A stretch of 64,000 nucleotides of DNA from Actinomycetota bacterium (GCA_009699245.1 WLOQ01000009.1:45481-109480), one strand, 5' to 3'. Positions 24,539 through 33,722 are shown, counted from the first letter of the stretch. Numbers and translations are program-made. Notes: generated by a model not told the origin, from the sequence alone.

Positions 24539-24999
24539 GGCCGCTGCGCGCACCGGACGTCGTGCTCCTCGTCAGCGCGATCGCGCTGCTCGTCGTGCTC
24601 AGCCTGGACTGGTTCGCCGGGCCGCCCGGCGCATCCACCACGGGCTGGTCGTCGCTCGGCTGGCTCGCTGTCGCGCTCGTGGCCGGCTGCGCGCTCCTCG
24701 GGCTCGTGCTCGTCGCGATGCTCGCGACGGGCGTGTGCGACCGCGTCAATCTCCACGTCGCCGTGGCGCTCGCCGCGCTCGCACCGCTCGCCTTCATCGT
24801 TCTGGTGCTCGTCGTCCTGCTGCAGCCGGGACTCGGGCTGGGCCTGTCGAACGCCGCGGTGGAGATCCGCTGGCCCGCGTGCGCCGGGATCGTGGCGTTC
24901 GCGGCGCTCACCGTCGCGGCATGGTGGTCGCTGCACGCCGACGGGCCCGTCCCGCTCGATCGCGGCGGCGTAGAGCCCGAGCTCAGGCCCGCGCCGTAG
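24535..24999 (+). CDS. integral membrane protein of unknown function
   Basis: A 154-aa protein with four predicted hydrophobic segments: VVLLVSAIALLVVLSLDWFA, WLAVALVAGCALLGLVLVAML, LHVAVALAALAPLAFIVLVLVVLL and PACAGIVAFAALTVAAWW. A short acidic tail follows. The arrangement (LDWFAGPPGASTTGWSSLGWL after the first helix) is common in small actinobacterial membrane proteins of unknown role. It is translationally coupled to folD by ATGA and followed 12 bp later by gatC. Confidence 0.7.
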   Translation: MRPLRAPDVVLLVSAIALLVVLSLDWFAGPPGASTTGWSSLGWLAVALVAGCALLGLVLVAMLATGVCDRVNLHVAVALAALAPLAFIVLVLVVLLQPGLGLGLSNAAVEIRWPACAGIVAFAALTVAAWWSLHADGPVPLDRGGVEPELRPAP

Positions 25000-25011
25000 A
25001 ATCGGCCGTCG

Positions 25012-25299
25012 ATGATCGATCGCAATGACGTCCTCCACGTCGCCCGTTTGGCGCGCCTGAAGCTCTCTGACGACGAGGCGGACCGCATGACCGGGGAGCT
25101 CTCGAAGATCCTCGACCACATCGTGACGATCAGCGAGCTCGATCTCGAAGGCGTTCCGCCGACGGCACACGTCGTCGGCGCCCCGGACGCGCTGCGCGCC
25201 GACGTGCCGCGGCCGAGCCTCCCGCGCGAGGTGGCGCTCGCGCAGGCGCCCGCCGTGTCCGGCGGCGGCTTCCTCGTGCCGAGCCCCCAGGCGGGATGA
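25012..25299 (+). CDS. gatC: Asp-tRNA(Asn)/Glu-tRNA(Gln) amidotransferase subunit C
   Basis: A 95-aa stabilising subunit of the GatCAB amidotransferase. MIDRNDVLHVARLARLKLSDDEADRMTGELSKIL is the standard GatC start, with VPPTAHVVGAPDALRADVP matching the family's central part. TAGAAT at 24997-25002 ends 9 nt before the ATG, marking the promoter of the gatCAB operon. Its stop overlaps the gatA start in ATGA (25296-25299). Confidence 0.93.
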   Translation: MIDRNDVLHVARLARLKLSDDEADRMTGELSKILDHIVTISELDLEGVPPTAHVVGAPDALRADVPRPSLPREVALAQAPAVSGGGFLVPSPQAG

Positions 25300-26720
25300 G
25301 CGCGATGCTCGACCTGACCGCAGCCGGCGCCGCCCGGGCGATCGCCGCCGGCGAGCTCGATCCCACGGAACTCTTCGAGGCCTACCGCGCCCGCGCCGCC
25401 GCGGACGAGCTCAACGCTTTCACTTGGGTCGCGGATGCCGCCCCCGAGCCGGCCGACGGCCCGCTGCGCGGCGTGCCGCTCGCCGTCAAGGATCTCTTCT
25501 GCACCGAAGGGGTTCCGAGCCAGTCCGGCTCGCGTATCCTCGAGGGCTATCTCCCGCCGTACACCGCCACCGCGGTGCGCCGCCTTGAGGAGGCCGGAGC
25601 GACGCTCCTCGGCAAGACCAATCAGGACGAGTTCGCGATGGGCTCATCGAACGAGAACTCCGCCTTCGGACCGGTGCTCAACCCCTGGGATCGCACGCGT
25701 GTCCCCGGTGGCTCGTCGGGCGGCAGCGCGGCCGCTGTCGCGGCCGGGCTCGCTCCGTGGGCCCTCGGCACGGACACCGGCGGCTCGATCCGCCAGCCCG
25801 CTGCGCTTTGCGGGATCGTCGGCCTCAAGCCGACGTACGGCTCGGTCTCGCGCTACGGGATGATCGCCTTCGCCTCATCGCTCGATCAGGCGGGGCCGTT
25901 CACGCGCGACGTCACGGACGCGGCCCTGCTCTATCGCCACATGGCCGGGGCGGACCCGCAGGACGCCACGGCGGTCGGTCACCCCGACACGATCGCGCTC
26001 CCCAGCGCCCAGCGGCTCGACGGCGTGCGCCTCGGCGTGCCCGAGGAGCTCGCCGGAGGCGAAGGCCTTGAGCCCGGCGTGCTCGCGGCCTTCGAAGCCG
26101 CGCTCCAGCACGCACGCGACCTCGGCGCGGTCATCGAGCAGGTGTCGCTGCCGACGGCGCCCAAGGCCCTGAGCGCGTACTACGTGCTCGCGCCGGCCGA
26201 GTGCTCGTCGAACCTCTCGCGCTTCGACGGTGTGCGCTACGGCATGCGCGCCGACGCGGACGACCTCGACTCGATGTACACCGAGACCCGGCATGACGGG
26301 TTCGGTCCTGAGGTCCGACGGCGGATCCTGATCGGCACCTACGCGCTCTCGAGCGGCTACTACGACGCGTACTACGCGACGGCGCAGCGCGTGCGCACCC
26401 TGATCGTGCGCGAGTTCGAGCAGGCGTTCACGCAGGTCGACGCGATCGTCACGCCGACGAGCCCGACGATCGCCTTCGAGCTCGGCTCGAAGACCGCAGA
26501 TCCGCTGGCGATGTACCTCAACGACGTGCTGACCGTCCCGATGTCGCTCGCCGGCATCCCGGCGATCTCGATTCCGTGCGGGCTTTCGGAGGGGATGCCC
26601 GTCGGGCTCCAGATCGCGGGGCCGGCGTTCAGCGAGAATCGGCTCCTCGACACGGCCTATGCGCTGGAGCAGGTCCTCGAATTCGATGGGTCGCCGGCCC
26701 GTGTGGGAGCAGGCGCATGA
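25296..26720 (+). CDS. gatA: Asp-tRNA(Asn)/Glu-tRNA(Gln) amidotransferase subunit A
   Basis: The 474-aa amidase subunit that releases ammonia from glutamine or asparagine. The Ser-cisSer-Lys triad is intact: Lys65 (PLAVKDLF), Ser140 (GGSSGGS) and Ser164 (DTGGSIRQPA), with the same spacing as known GatA. The rest follows the amidase signature. It is coupled at both ends by ATGA overlaps to gatC and gatB, so the three subunits are made together. Confidence 0.95.
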   Translation: MSAMLDLTAAGAARAIAAGELDPTELFEAYRARAAADELNAFTWVADAAPEPADGPLRGVPLAVKDLFCTEGVPSQSGSRILEGYLPPYTATAVRRLEEAGATLLGKTNQDEFAMGSSNENSAFGPVLNPWDRTRVPGGSSGGSAAAVAAGLAPWALGTDTGGSIRQPAALCGIVGLKPTYGSVSRYGMIAFASSLDQAGPFTRDVTDAALLYRHMAGADPQDATAVGHPDTIALPSAQRLDGVRLGVPEELAGGEGLEPGVLAAFEAALQHARDLGAVIEQVSLPTAPKALSAYYVLAPAECSSNLSRFDGVRYGMRADADDLDSMYTETRHDGFGPEVRRRILIGTYALSSGYYDAYYATAQRVRTLIVREFEQAFTQVDAIVTPTSPTIAFELGSKTADPLAMYLNDVLTVPMSLAGIPAISIPCGLSEGMPVGLQIAGPAFSENRLLDTAYALEQVLEFDGSPARVGAGA

Positions 26721-28150
26721 GCACCGTCGAGTACGAGGCTGTCATCGGCCTTGAGATCCATGTCCAGCTGCAGACCGCCACGAAGATGTTCTGCTCGTGC
26801 GCGCTGGGCTTCGGCGAGGAGCCCAACACCCGCACGTGTCCCGTCTGTCTCGGGCTTCCCGGAAGCCTGCCGGTCGCCAATGCCGAGGCGATCCATTACG
26901 GGCTGATGATCGGCATGGCGGTCGGCTCCGAGCTCGCACCGCGGTCGATCTTCCACCGCAAGAACTACTTCTACCCCGACCTGCCGAAGGGGTACCAGAT
27001 CAGCCAGTTCGACGAACCGCTCTGTTCGGGCGGCGAGCTCGCGGGTGTGCGGATCCATCGCGTGCACCTCGAGGAGGACGCGGCGAAGCTCGTCCACGCC
27101 GGAGCCAGCGGCCGGATCCACGGATCCGAGGCATCGGTCGTCGACTTCAATCGCGGTGGCACACCGCTCGCGGAGATCGTCACGGAGCCGGATCTCGAGT
27201 CCGCCGAACAGGCCGGCGAATGGCTGCGCCTGCTGCGCACGACGCTTCGCCGGCTCGGCGTCAGCGATGTGAACATGGAGGAGGGCTCGCTGCGCTGCGA
27301 CGCCAACATCTCCCTGCGCCCGGTCGGTGAGACCGAGCTCGGCACGAAGACCGAGCTCAAGAACATGAACTCCTTCCGCTTCATCGAGCGCGGCATCCGC
27401 GCTGAGATCGCGCGGCAGGAGGCGATCCTGCGAGCAGGGGACAAGGTCACACAGGAGACGCTCCACTTCGATCCGCGCACCGAGGCGATCACGTCGCTGC
27501 GCTCGAAGGAGGAGGCGCACGACTACCGCTACTTCCCCGAGCCCGACCTGCCGCCGGTGACGATCACCGAGGCGATGCTCGAGCGGGCCCGCGCTGCGAT
27601 GCCGGAGCTCCCCGCGGCCCGTGAGGCGCGCTTCCTCGACGAACTCGCACTGAACGCCGAGAGCGCACGGCTCCTGTCATGGCGCAGTGAGCTCGGTGAC
27701 TTCTTCGAGGCGGCGCGTGCGGCCGCCCCGAACGTCGAGCCGCAGATGCTCGCGAACTGGGCTGCGGAGCTTGCCGGCCGCGTCGACGGCGACGACCCAG
27801 CCGCCTCGCCTGTCACGCCGCAGGCGCTCGCCGATCTCGCCGGGCTCGTCGCTGCGGGTGCCGTAACGCAGGGCGGCGCGCGTCAGGTTCTTGACCGGCT
27901 CGTCGCTGAAGGGGGCGACCCCGCCGCGATCGTCGAGCAGGAGGGCCTCGGGGCCGTCGGCGGCGCCGACGAGCTCGCGCCCGTCGTGCGCGCGGCGCTC
28001 GAGGCACATCCGGACCTTGCGGAGCGACTGCGCGGCGGTGACATGAAGCCGATCGGCGTGATCATCGGCGTGGTCATGAAGGAGACGCGCGGACGCGCGG
28101 ACGGCAAGGAAGTCACCGCCATCGTGCGGTCCGAGCTCGGCCTCGGCTGA
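26717..28150 (+). CDS. gatB: Asp-tRNA(Asn)/Glu-tRNA(Gln) amidotransferase subunit B
   Basis: The 477-aa kinase/amidation subunit that activates the misacylated tRNA and transfers ammonia. The N-terminus EYEAVIGLEIHVQLQTATKMFCSC with CPVCLGLPGSLPVAN supplies the zinc-binding and catalytic cradle. RKNYFYPDLPKGYQISQFD is family-diagnostic, and the C-terminal YqeY-like tail ends in VVMKETRGRADGKEV. ATG 26717 inside the gatA stop is the start. With gltX in the window, this supports indirect Gln-tRNA (or Asn-tRNA) synthesis. Confidence 0.95.
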   Translation: MSTVEYEAVIGLEIHVQLQTATKMFCSCALGFGEEPNTRTCPVCLGLPGSLPVANAEAIHYGLMIGMAVGSELAPRSIFHRKNYFYPDLPKGYQISQFDEPLCSGGELAGVRIHRVHLEEDAAKLVHAGASGRIHGSEASVVDFNRGGTPLAEIVTEPDLESAEQAGEWLRLLRTTLRRLGVSDVNMEEGSLRCDANISLRPVGETELGTKTELKNMNSFRFIERGIRAEIARQEAILRAGDKVTQETLHFDPRTEAITSLRSKEEAHDYRYFPEPDLPPVTITEAMLERARAAMPELPAAREARFLDELALNAESARLLSWRSELGDFFEAARAAAPNVEPQMLANWAAELAGRVDGDDPAASPVTPQALADLAGLVAAGAVTQGGARQVLDRLVAEGGDPAAIVEQEGLGAVGGADELAPVVRAALEAHPDLAERLRGGDMKPIGVIIGVVMKETRGRADGKEVTAIVRSELGLG

Positions 28151-28169
28151 CGTCTGACGCAGGCGCGCG

Positions 28170-29795
28170 CTACCGGCCGCGCATGACGCGGTCGATGGCG
28201 TGGAGCTGCTCGATGTTCTTGCGCAGCGCTGCGACCTCGCGCGGATCGTTCGGATCCGGGCGCACGAGATCCTCGACGGTCACCGCGTCGGGCCGCGGGC
28301 GCAGGGCGACCCACGAGTGGTCGTCCGGGTGCTCCTCGTTGCTGTCGAGCGTGACGACCTCGAATGCGCGTCCCCAATGCGAGCGCAGCCACCACTCGCT
28401 GTGGAACACGGCGGGGCCGCCTAGGTGCCAGGGGTTGCCCATGGCGATGACATTCATCCCGGTCCGATCCTCATCCCACTCGCCGAGGAACCGTTCGCCC
28501 ATGTTGCGACCGAGGAAGCTCGCGATCAGGACACCGTCAGGCCGCAGCACGCGCCGCAGCTCGAGCAGCCAACCGGCCCAGTGGTCGGTGATGTGCGTGA
28601 AGACCGACGCTGCCCAGATCAGATCCACCGCGCCGTCCGCGAGCGGCAGTCCGGGCGTCTCCTTGACGGTGAAGGCCTCGAGCGGCGGCTGGAGGTGACT
28701 GTTGATCCAGGCCACGCCGTCGCGGTCGATGTCACAGCCGAGCAGGCGATTGCCTGAAAGCCCCTCGGGGATGAAGTGCCGCAGGACGCGCCCGGAGCCG
28801 CAGCCGAAGTCGAGCGCGGTGCGCCCCTCCCAGGACCACCCGCTCGGGAGCATCGACTCGATCCGGCGGCGCAGGTCGGCGCCCTGACTGAGAAACCGCT
28901 CCTGCACCTGATCGAGCGCGCCTTCGGTCCCGATGCGCCTGCACAGCTCGGCGGGCGGCACGGGATGGCCGTCCCCATCAATGACCTCCGCGACGGCAGC
29001 GGGCGCATCGACGTAGGCGGCGACGAGCCCGCGGTCGCCCGTGACGTACTGCCGATTGTGGCCGGCCGATGCGGCGAGCTGCTCGACGCGGTCGAACCCC
29101 GCCCAGCTCGGCATTTGGACGAGCGCGGCGCGGTTCGGGACGAGGCTGACGACACCGGTGGCGGAGGCGAGCGCGTTGTCGGCACTGTCGGTCTCTGGGA
29201 AGGCCGCGAAGCTCGCGGGCCGCAGGAAGTACGCGTCGACGCCGCCGTTCCCGGCGATGATCGGCCGGTCCTGGCGCGTGAGCTGGCTCTCCACGATGCA
29301 GAGCGAGCGGGTGAGCCGCCGGGCGATCCGCAGCGCCTCGATCGGGTGCTCAAGGTGGTAGACGAGACCGAGGACGAGGACGACGTCGAAGGTGCCGATG
29401 ACCGCCGGATCGAGGGCCATCACGTCCTGCTCGATGAAGTCGAGGCGGCCGGGGTCGATGCCGAGCTGGTCACGGACGAGGCGCGCGCGCAGAATGTTCC
29501 GCGGGCGGATGTCCACGCCGACGACGCGGCCGGCGCCCCAGTCGAGCATGCGATGGGCGAACCAGCCCTCGCAGCAGGCCAGATCGAGCACCGTCGCGTT
29601 CGGTCCGGCCTGGGCGATGGCATCGCGGACCGGACCCTCGAACATCTCCAGGCGGGTCTGGTGGATGTGCTGGAGCGCCGGATTGAAGATCGGCGCCGTG
29701 ACGCCGGGGCCCAGCGGCCAGGCGTACATCCACGGCGGGCCCTCGAGCTCGGCGGCGAGGTCGGGATGCAGGGCGGTGCGGGACGCGCGCGTCAC
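28170..29795 (-). CDS. protein with two SAM-dependent methyltransferase domains
   Basis: A 541-aa protein with two class I methyltransferase domains in tandem. Domain 1 has motif I TVLDLACCEGWFAHRM (residues about 68-83), VVGVDIRP, and FDVVLVLGLVYHLEHP, similar to the CmoB/DUF1698 pattern. Domain 2 has ALDFGCGSGRVLRHF (327-341), LGCDIDRDGVAW, and VDLIWAASVFTHI with WLLELRRVLRPDG. A linker of roughly 40 residues follows domain 1. No membrane segment is seen. GTG start 29795 lies 4 nt after the stop of the upstream methyltransferase gene, so the two are co-transcribed. With glycosyltransferases alongside, glycan or lipid modification is likely; targets are unknown. Confidence 0.8.
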   Translation of the reverse strand: MTRASRTALHPDLAAELEGPPWMYAWPLGPGVTAPIFNPALQHIHQTRLEMFEGPVRDAIAQAGPNATVLDLACCEGWFAHRMLDWGAGRVVGVDIRPRNILRARLVRDQLGIDPGRLDFIEQDVMALDPAVIGTFDVVLVLGLVYHLEHPIEALRIARRLTRSLCIVESQLTRQDRPIIAGNGGVDAYFLRPASFAAFPETDSADNALASATGVVSLVPNRAALVQMPSWAGFDRVEQLAASAGHNRQYVTGDRGLVAAYVDAPAAVAEVIDGDGHPVPPAELCRRIGTEGALDQVQERFLSQGADLRRRIESMLPSGWSWEGRTALDFGCGSGRVLRHFIPEGLSGNRLLGCDIDRDGVAWINSHLQPPLEAFTVKETPGLPLADGAVDLIWAASVFTHITDHWAGWLLELRRVLRPDGVLIASFLGRNMGERFLGEWDEDRTGMNVIAMGNPWHLGGPAVFHSEWWLRSHWGRAFEVVTLDSNEEHPDDHSWVALRPRPDAVTVEDLVRPDPNDPREVAALRKNIEQLHAIDRVMRGR

Positions 29796-29799
29796 AGGA

Positions 29800-31224
29800 T
29801 CAGCGTCCCAGGAGGCGCTTGGCGCCGCGCAGGGGCGCGGTCACGCGCCAGGAGATCGAGGTCCGATGGTCGGCGAGCTGGCGCGCAAGGCCGTCGGCCC
29901 GGTGGTGCGCGGCATCGAGCATGTCGAGCGTGCGGGTCTGGGCGACGTTCGCCATCTGCACCTCGGCGAGGCTCGCCTGGACCTCGGCCCGCGCCACGAG
30001 GAGGTCGTGGTCGAGCACCATCGCCGCAGCCTGCAGCTCCTGGAGCTCTCCGTGCGGCACGACAACCGCGACCGGCGCCATCTCGGGCAGCGGGGCATCG
30101 CTCGCCGCCGCGACCGTGTAGATCTCGCGACCGAGCGTGTCCGGAGCCGTCTTGCGCAGGTCGATCGGCAGGGGGGTCGCCGGGTCACCCACTGCGAAGA
30201 GCGGCGCGTCGGCCATCATCGACGCGACGTACGTCTGCTGGTGCCACATCCGCACATGCGCGAAGCGCCCGGCGAGCTGCGCCTCAAGCTCCGCCGGCTG
30301 GAACTCGTGGACATGAAAGGGGTTCCCTGCGGGGTAGACGCCGCGGTTGGGCGACGACATGAGGACGATGCCGCCCGGGCGCAGCACCCGGCGCAGCTCG
30401 TCGAGGGCGGCATCCTGACCGTGGACGTGCTCGATCGCCTCAAAGCACGTGATGAGGTCGAAGCTGTCGTCGTCGAAGGGGAGCTGTTCGAGATTCCCGA
30501 CGACGAACGAGGCCGCGTCGCCGCAGCGCGTGCGCGCCGCCTCGACCGCCCCCTCGTGGAAGTCGAGGCCGGTGACCGAACGTGCGCCGGCCTCCTTGAG
30601 GACGAGCGACCCCCAGCCGACGCCGCATCCGGCATCAAGGACGTCGCGGCCATCGACCACGCGCGCAGCCCACCGGTAGCGCGTCTCGTGCTCCGCGTGG
30701 ACGGAGCCGCCGCCCATCGACTCCGGAACGAACCGCTCGCCGCTTTCGATGTACTCGGTCGGGCGGGTCACGACGCCGGTGATGAGCGCGGCGTCCTGGA
30801 CGCCCGCCGGGTCCGGCACCTGCACATGCCCGCTCACGCCGGTGGCCGTGCCGTCGGCGCTCAGGGCGACGACGGTGAGCACGTGCGTGCCCGGCGGGCA
30901 CAGCAGCGGGTTCATGAGCAGGCGAAAGCCACTGAGGAGCGCGCCCTCATCCTCGGCGGCTGCTGCGACATCGCGGCGGGGGAGGCCGTGGCGCGCCTCG
31001 AGCCAGTCGTGTCCGTCGATGCGCGCGAAGACGGCCGTGATGTCGGCGCGGTTGTGCGCCCAGCCCTCGACGAGCATCGGCCCGGGAACAGCTGTGCCGG
31101 GCGCCTCCGCCGCGAGCACCGGGCGGTCGACCGAGACAATGGTCCGGCCGTCCGCCAGGGATTCCGCCACCGTCCCCGAGAGCTCTACAGCGTCGTACGA
31201 GGAAGGCGGTCGCGAGGGGGTCAC
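29800..31224 (-). CDS. methyltransferase with N-terminal beta-domain and C-terminal coiled coil
   Basis: A 474-aa protein in three parts. Residues about 15-140 are a beta-rich domain (VEGWAHNRADITAVFARIDG, GTHVLTVVALSADG). Residues about 155-340 are a class I methyltransferase with DVLDAGCGVGWGSLVLKEAG (194-213), FDLITCFEAIEHV and [17 protein letters not shown]. Residues about 400-455 are helical and probably coiled coil, ending in SWRVTAPLRGAKRLLGR, a tail common in actinobacterial surface-polysaccharide glycosyltransferases. The start is GTG 31224. It leads the minus-strand pair with the double methyltransferase and probably acts on a cell-envelope glycan (inference). Confidence 0.78.
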   Translation of the reverse strand: MTPSRPPSSYDAVELSGTVAESLADGRTIVSVDRPVLAAEAPGTAVPGPMLVEGWAHNRADITAVFARIDGHDWLEARHGLPRRDVAAAAEDEGALLSGFRLLMNPLLCPPGTHVLTVVALSADGTATGVSGHVQVPDPAGVQDAALITGVVTRPTEYIESGERFVPESMGGGSVHAEHETRYRWAARVVDGRDVLDAGCGVGWGSLVLKEAGARSVTGLDFHEGAVEAARTRCGDAASFVVGNLEQLPFDDDSFDLITCFEAIEHVHGQDAALDELRRVLRPGGIVLMSSPNRGVYPAGNPFHVHEFQPAELEAQLAGRFAHVRMWHQQTYVASMMADAPLFAVGDPATPLPIDLRKTAPDTLGREIYTVAAASDAPLPEMAPVAVVVPHGELQELQAAAMVLDHDLLVARAEVQASLAEVQMANVAQTRTLDMLDAAHHRADGLARQLADHRTSISWRVTAPLRGAKRLLGR

Positions 31225-31271
31225 GCGCCCGGTATAGCAGTTACCCTCGGCTCCATGAGGCAGCCACGGGA

Positions 31272-31952
31272 GTGCCTGTGATCGCGTACGGCGTCCCGGT
31301 CACGGACGAGGAGCAGTTCGAGCGCTGGGCGCATGCCGGAGTCCAGCGGGTGCTGCGGCCCGGCGACCGCCTGCTGGTGCGTCGCGGCGTCGGTTCGATC
31401 CAGGAGGCCTACAACGGGTTCCGCGCTGAGGTCGCTGACAATCCGGCGCTCGAGGCGCTCGTCCTGCTGCATCAGGACACGGTCATCGCTGACGACGACT
31501 TCCCCGCGCGGATCCTCGCGGCGCTCGCCGAACCTGACGCCGCGGTGGTCGGCTGCATCGGCGCGCGCGGCGTCACGAGCCTCGCCTGGTGGGACGCGGT
31601 GACCACCTTCGGTGAGGTCGGCGCGCCCGAGCTCAGCGAGACCGGCATGAGCTTCGGGGACGTGACGGGCGTGACGACCGACGTCGAGACCGTCGACGGC
31701 CTGCTGATGGCGCTGGGGCCCTGGGCGGTGCGCAACGTCGCGTTCGACGAGGCGTTCAGCGGGGTCTTCCACGGCTACGACCTCGACTACTGCATGGCCG
31801 TGCGAGCCGCCGGCGGCCGCGTCCTCGTGACGCCGCTCGACGTCGTCCACCACGGCATCTGGCGCTCCGAGCGCTCCGACGCCTGGATCCAGGCCTTCGT
31901 GATGCTCGCGCACAAGTGGGGCCTGCGCGGGCGCCCCCGACCCGACTTCTAG
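31272..31952 (+). CDS. glycosyltransferase family 2-like protein (StrF/GlcNAc-transferase type)
   Basis: A 226-aa GT-A-fold protein. The N-terminus (VIAYGVPVTDEEQFERWAHAGVQRV) and GVGSIQEAYNGFRAEVADNPALEALVLLHQDTVIADDDF match the StrF-like 'glyco_tranf_2_5' domain, where HQD replaces the usual DXD. Further on are GCIGARG, VDGLLMAL and FHGYDLDYCMAVRAAGGRVLV, giving the acceptor-side Asp-rich segment. No membrane segment is seen. GTG 31272 is used; GTG 31278 is possible. The stop overlaps the convergent glycosyltransferase stop in the palindrome CTAG (31949-31952). Confidence 0.8.
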   Translation: MPVIAYGVPVTDEEQFERWAHAGVQRVLRPGDRLLVRRGVGSIQEAYNGFRAEVADNPALEALVLLHQDTVIADDDFPARILAALAEPDAAVVGCIGARGVTSLAWWDAVTTFGEVGAPELSETGMSFGDVTGVTTDVETVDGLLMALGPWAVRNVAFDEAFSGVFHGYDLDYCMAVRAAGGRVLVTPLDVVHHGIWRSERSDAWIQAFVMLAHKWGLRGRPRPDF

Positions 31953-33367
31953 CCGTCGCGCGGAACGCGGGCTGCCGCGTACACGGGCGCGCGCAGGGCC
32001 TCGGGCGTGCGCGCCGCGAGGCGTCCGATGACGCGCCGCCAGAGCAGGAGGACCAGGAGGTCGCGTTCGAGCCCGAGCGCCGGAGCGCTGCGCCCGCGGG
32101 TCAGCGCCCGGGCCGCGAGCCACCACGTCGATGCGGCGCGGGTCCCGAGTCCGCTCAGGAGCCACAGCGCGGCGCGGCGCCGCACGGGGCTCGTGTGCCG
32201 CGTGCGCAGCTGCGCTGTCTGCGCCTGGACCAGCACGCGCACGAGCAGCGGCAGGGCGAGGTAGCGAGCGCGCAGCAGCACGTGCTCGCGCAGCGCGATG
32301 CCGGGCTCGGTGGCGAGCAGCGTGCCCGCGCCCGATCCGGAGGCGTCGTGGCCGATCGCGTTCGCGCTGTGCTGGACGTAGTCGAAGAGCGGCTCGGGGA
32401 CATAGGCGAGGCGCCCGTGGGCGGCGGCGATGAGCGCCGTCCACGCATCGTGGTGCGACTCATCGGAGCGGGGGAAGGGCAGAAGGGCGCCGGCGAGGTC
32501 GGCGCGGAACAGGCATGCGGCTCCGGTCACCGTGTTGGCCAGCGCGAGCGTTGTGAGGTGACGGTGCTGGTTGCACCGACGCGTCCAGAAGGACGGCGCG
32601 AGGACCGTCCCTGCACGGTCGACGACCCGACAGTCGCAATAGGCGAGCTGTGCGCCCGGATCGGCGTCGAGCGCGGCGCGCAGCGCCTCGAGCTTGTGCG
32701 GCTCCCAGCGATCGTCCTGGTCGGCATAGGCGACGTAGCGCGCCCCGTCAGGAACGCAGCTCAGCGCCCGTTCGAAGTTCCGCAGGACGCCGCGGCGCTC
32801 CGATGCGGGGGTGAGGATGAAGCGCTCGTCGTGGCCAATGGTGCGCCGGATCATCGTGACGGACTCGGGGCTCGACCCATCGTCGGAGATCCAGCAGCGC
32901 CAGTCGGCCAGTGTCTGCGCGCGGATCGAGGCGATCTGGATGGCGAAGAGCTCGGGGTCGGGGTCGAAGGTCGCCATGCAGATGGCGACCTCGGGGGGCC
33001 GGGTCGCGTCGCGGGGCGCCGCCGCCTCGCCCTCGGGAGATGGGACGAGGCGGAGCGTGCCGACCTGCGCCTCAAAGCGCCCGCGTCCACGAACGCGGGC
33101 GCGCACGACGACCGGCACGTCCTGCGCGTGCGTGACGGCCGTCAGCGGGACGATCGCGACGAAGCCGCTGCATAGCTGCGCAGCCTCGGGGCGCGGGAGT
33201 CGCGTGAGGCACGCACGCCCGACGGCGGTGCCGATCAGCACCTCGACGTCGCGCAGGCGCGTGCGTCCAAGAAAGACCGACCCGCTCACGGCGATTGCCA
33301 CGCCGCCGCCGACGGCGACCGGCTCCGCGGGCAGGACGTCGATGTGCGCCTTGAGACCGTCAGCCAT
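31949..33367 (-). CDS. family 2 glycosyltransferase
   Basis: A 472-aa protein. Residues about 1-110 form a beta-rich extra domain. A GT2 domain begins at about residue 126 (EVAICMATFDPDPELFAIQIASIRAQ), with WRCWISDDGSSPES and the nucleotide-sugar-binding AYADQDDRWEPHK (DQDD at 216-219, the DXD equivalent). RSDESHHDAWTALIAAAHGRLAYVPEPLFDYVQHSANAIG is typical of rhamnosyl- or galactosyltransferases of this type. The C-terminal about 120 residues are Arg/Leu-rich and helical, perhaps membrane-associated. The donor sugar cannot be stated. It is convergent with the StrF-like gene and divergent from the zinc-ribbon protein. Confidence 0.82.
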   Translation of the reverse strand: MADGLKAHIDVLPAEPVAVGGGVAIAVSGSVFLGRTRLRDVEVLIGTAVGRACLTRLPRPEAAQLCSGFVAIVPLTAVTHAQDVPVVVRARVRGRGRFEAQVGTLRLVPSPEGEAAAPRDATRPPEVAICMATFDPDPELFAIQIASIRAQTLADWRCWISDDGSSPESVTMIRRTIGHDERFILTPASERRGVLRNFERALSCVPDGARYVAYADQDDRWEPHKLEALRAALDADPGAQLAYCDCRVVDRAGTVLAPSFWTRRCNQHRHLTTLALANTVTGAACLFRADLAGALLPFPRSDESHHDAWTALIAAAHGRLAYVPEPLFDYVQHSANAIGHDASGSGAGTLLATEPGIALREHVLLRARYLALPLLVRVLVQAQTAQLRTRHTSPVRRRAALWLLSGLGTRAASTWWLAARALTRGRSAPALGLERDLLVLLLWRRVIGRLAARTPEALRAPVYAAARVPRDG

Positions 33368-33416
33368 TGCGTCCTACCATGGCACGCGTGGCACGTGGCA
33401 GCGCAGCGGGACGGGC

Positions 33417-33722
33417 ATGAACGGCGCCGGCGGCGCGTACGTCGTCATCGCCGTGTGCTTCGGCATCGGCGGCGGCATCATCGGGCGTTCCAAGGGGCAG
33501 TCGTTCTGGCTCTGGTTCCTCATCGCCGGGGCCGTGCCGATCTTCGGGGTCCTCGCCGCGGTGTTCATGCGCAACGACCGCACCGTCGCGCGGATGCAGT
33601 GCCCGGGCTGCGGAAAGATCCATCACGTGCACGACGCGTTCTGCCTGCGCTGTGGCACCGAGCTGTACCTCCCGGACGATGCCGACGCGATCCTCCCGCC
33701 GGAGCAGGCCCTGCACCGCTGA
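33417..33722 (+). CDS. small membrane protein with a C-terminal zinc ribbon
   Basis: A 101-aa protein. Two hydrophobic segments (YVVIAVCFGIGGGIIG and FWLWFLIAGAVPIFGVLAAVF) form a hairpin with GRSKGQS in the turn. A cytoplasmic zinc ribbon follows with CPGCGKIHHVHDAFCLRCG, then an acidic tail. ATG 33417 is chosen since upstream frame overlaps the glycosyltransferase gene; TACCAT at 33375-33380 may be a -10. Unknown function. It precedes ilvB but is separated from it by a 148-bp leader. Confidence 0.65.
   Translation: MNGAGGAYVVIAVCFGIGGGIIGRSKGQSFWLWFLIAGAVPIFGVLAAVFMRNDRTVARMQCPGCGKIHHVHDAFCLRCGTELYLPDDADAILPPEQALHR

Noticed and set aside
28776..31281. Long plus-strand frames opposite the two methyltransferase genes
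   Set aside because: The minus-strand products show full SAM-binding motifs; the plus-strand products are Arg/Gly-rich without motifs.
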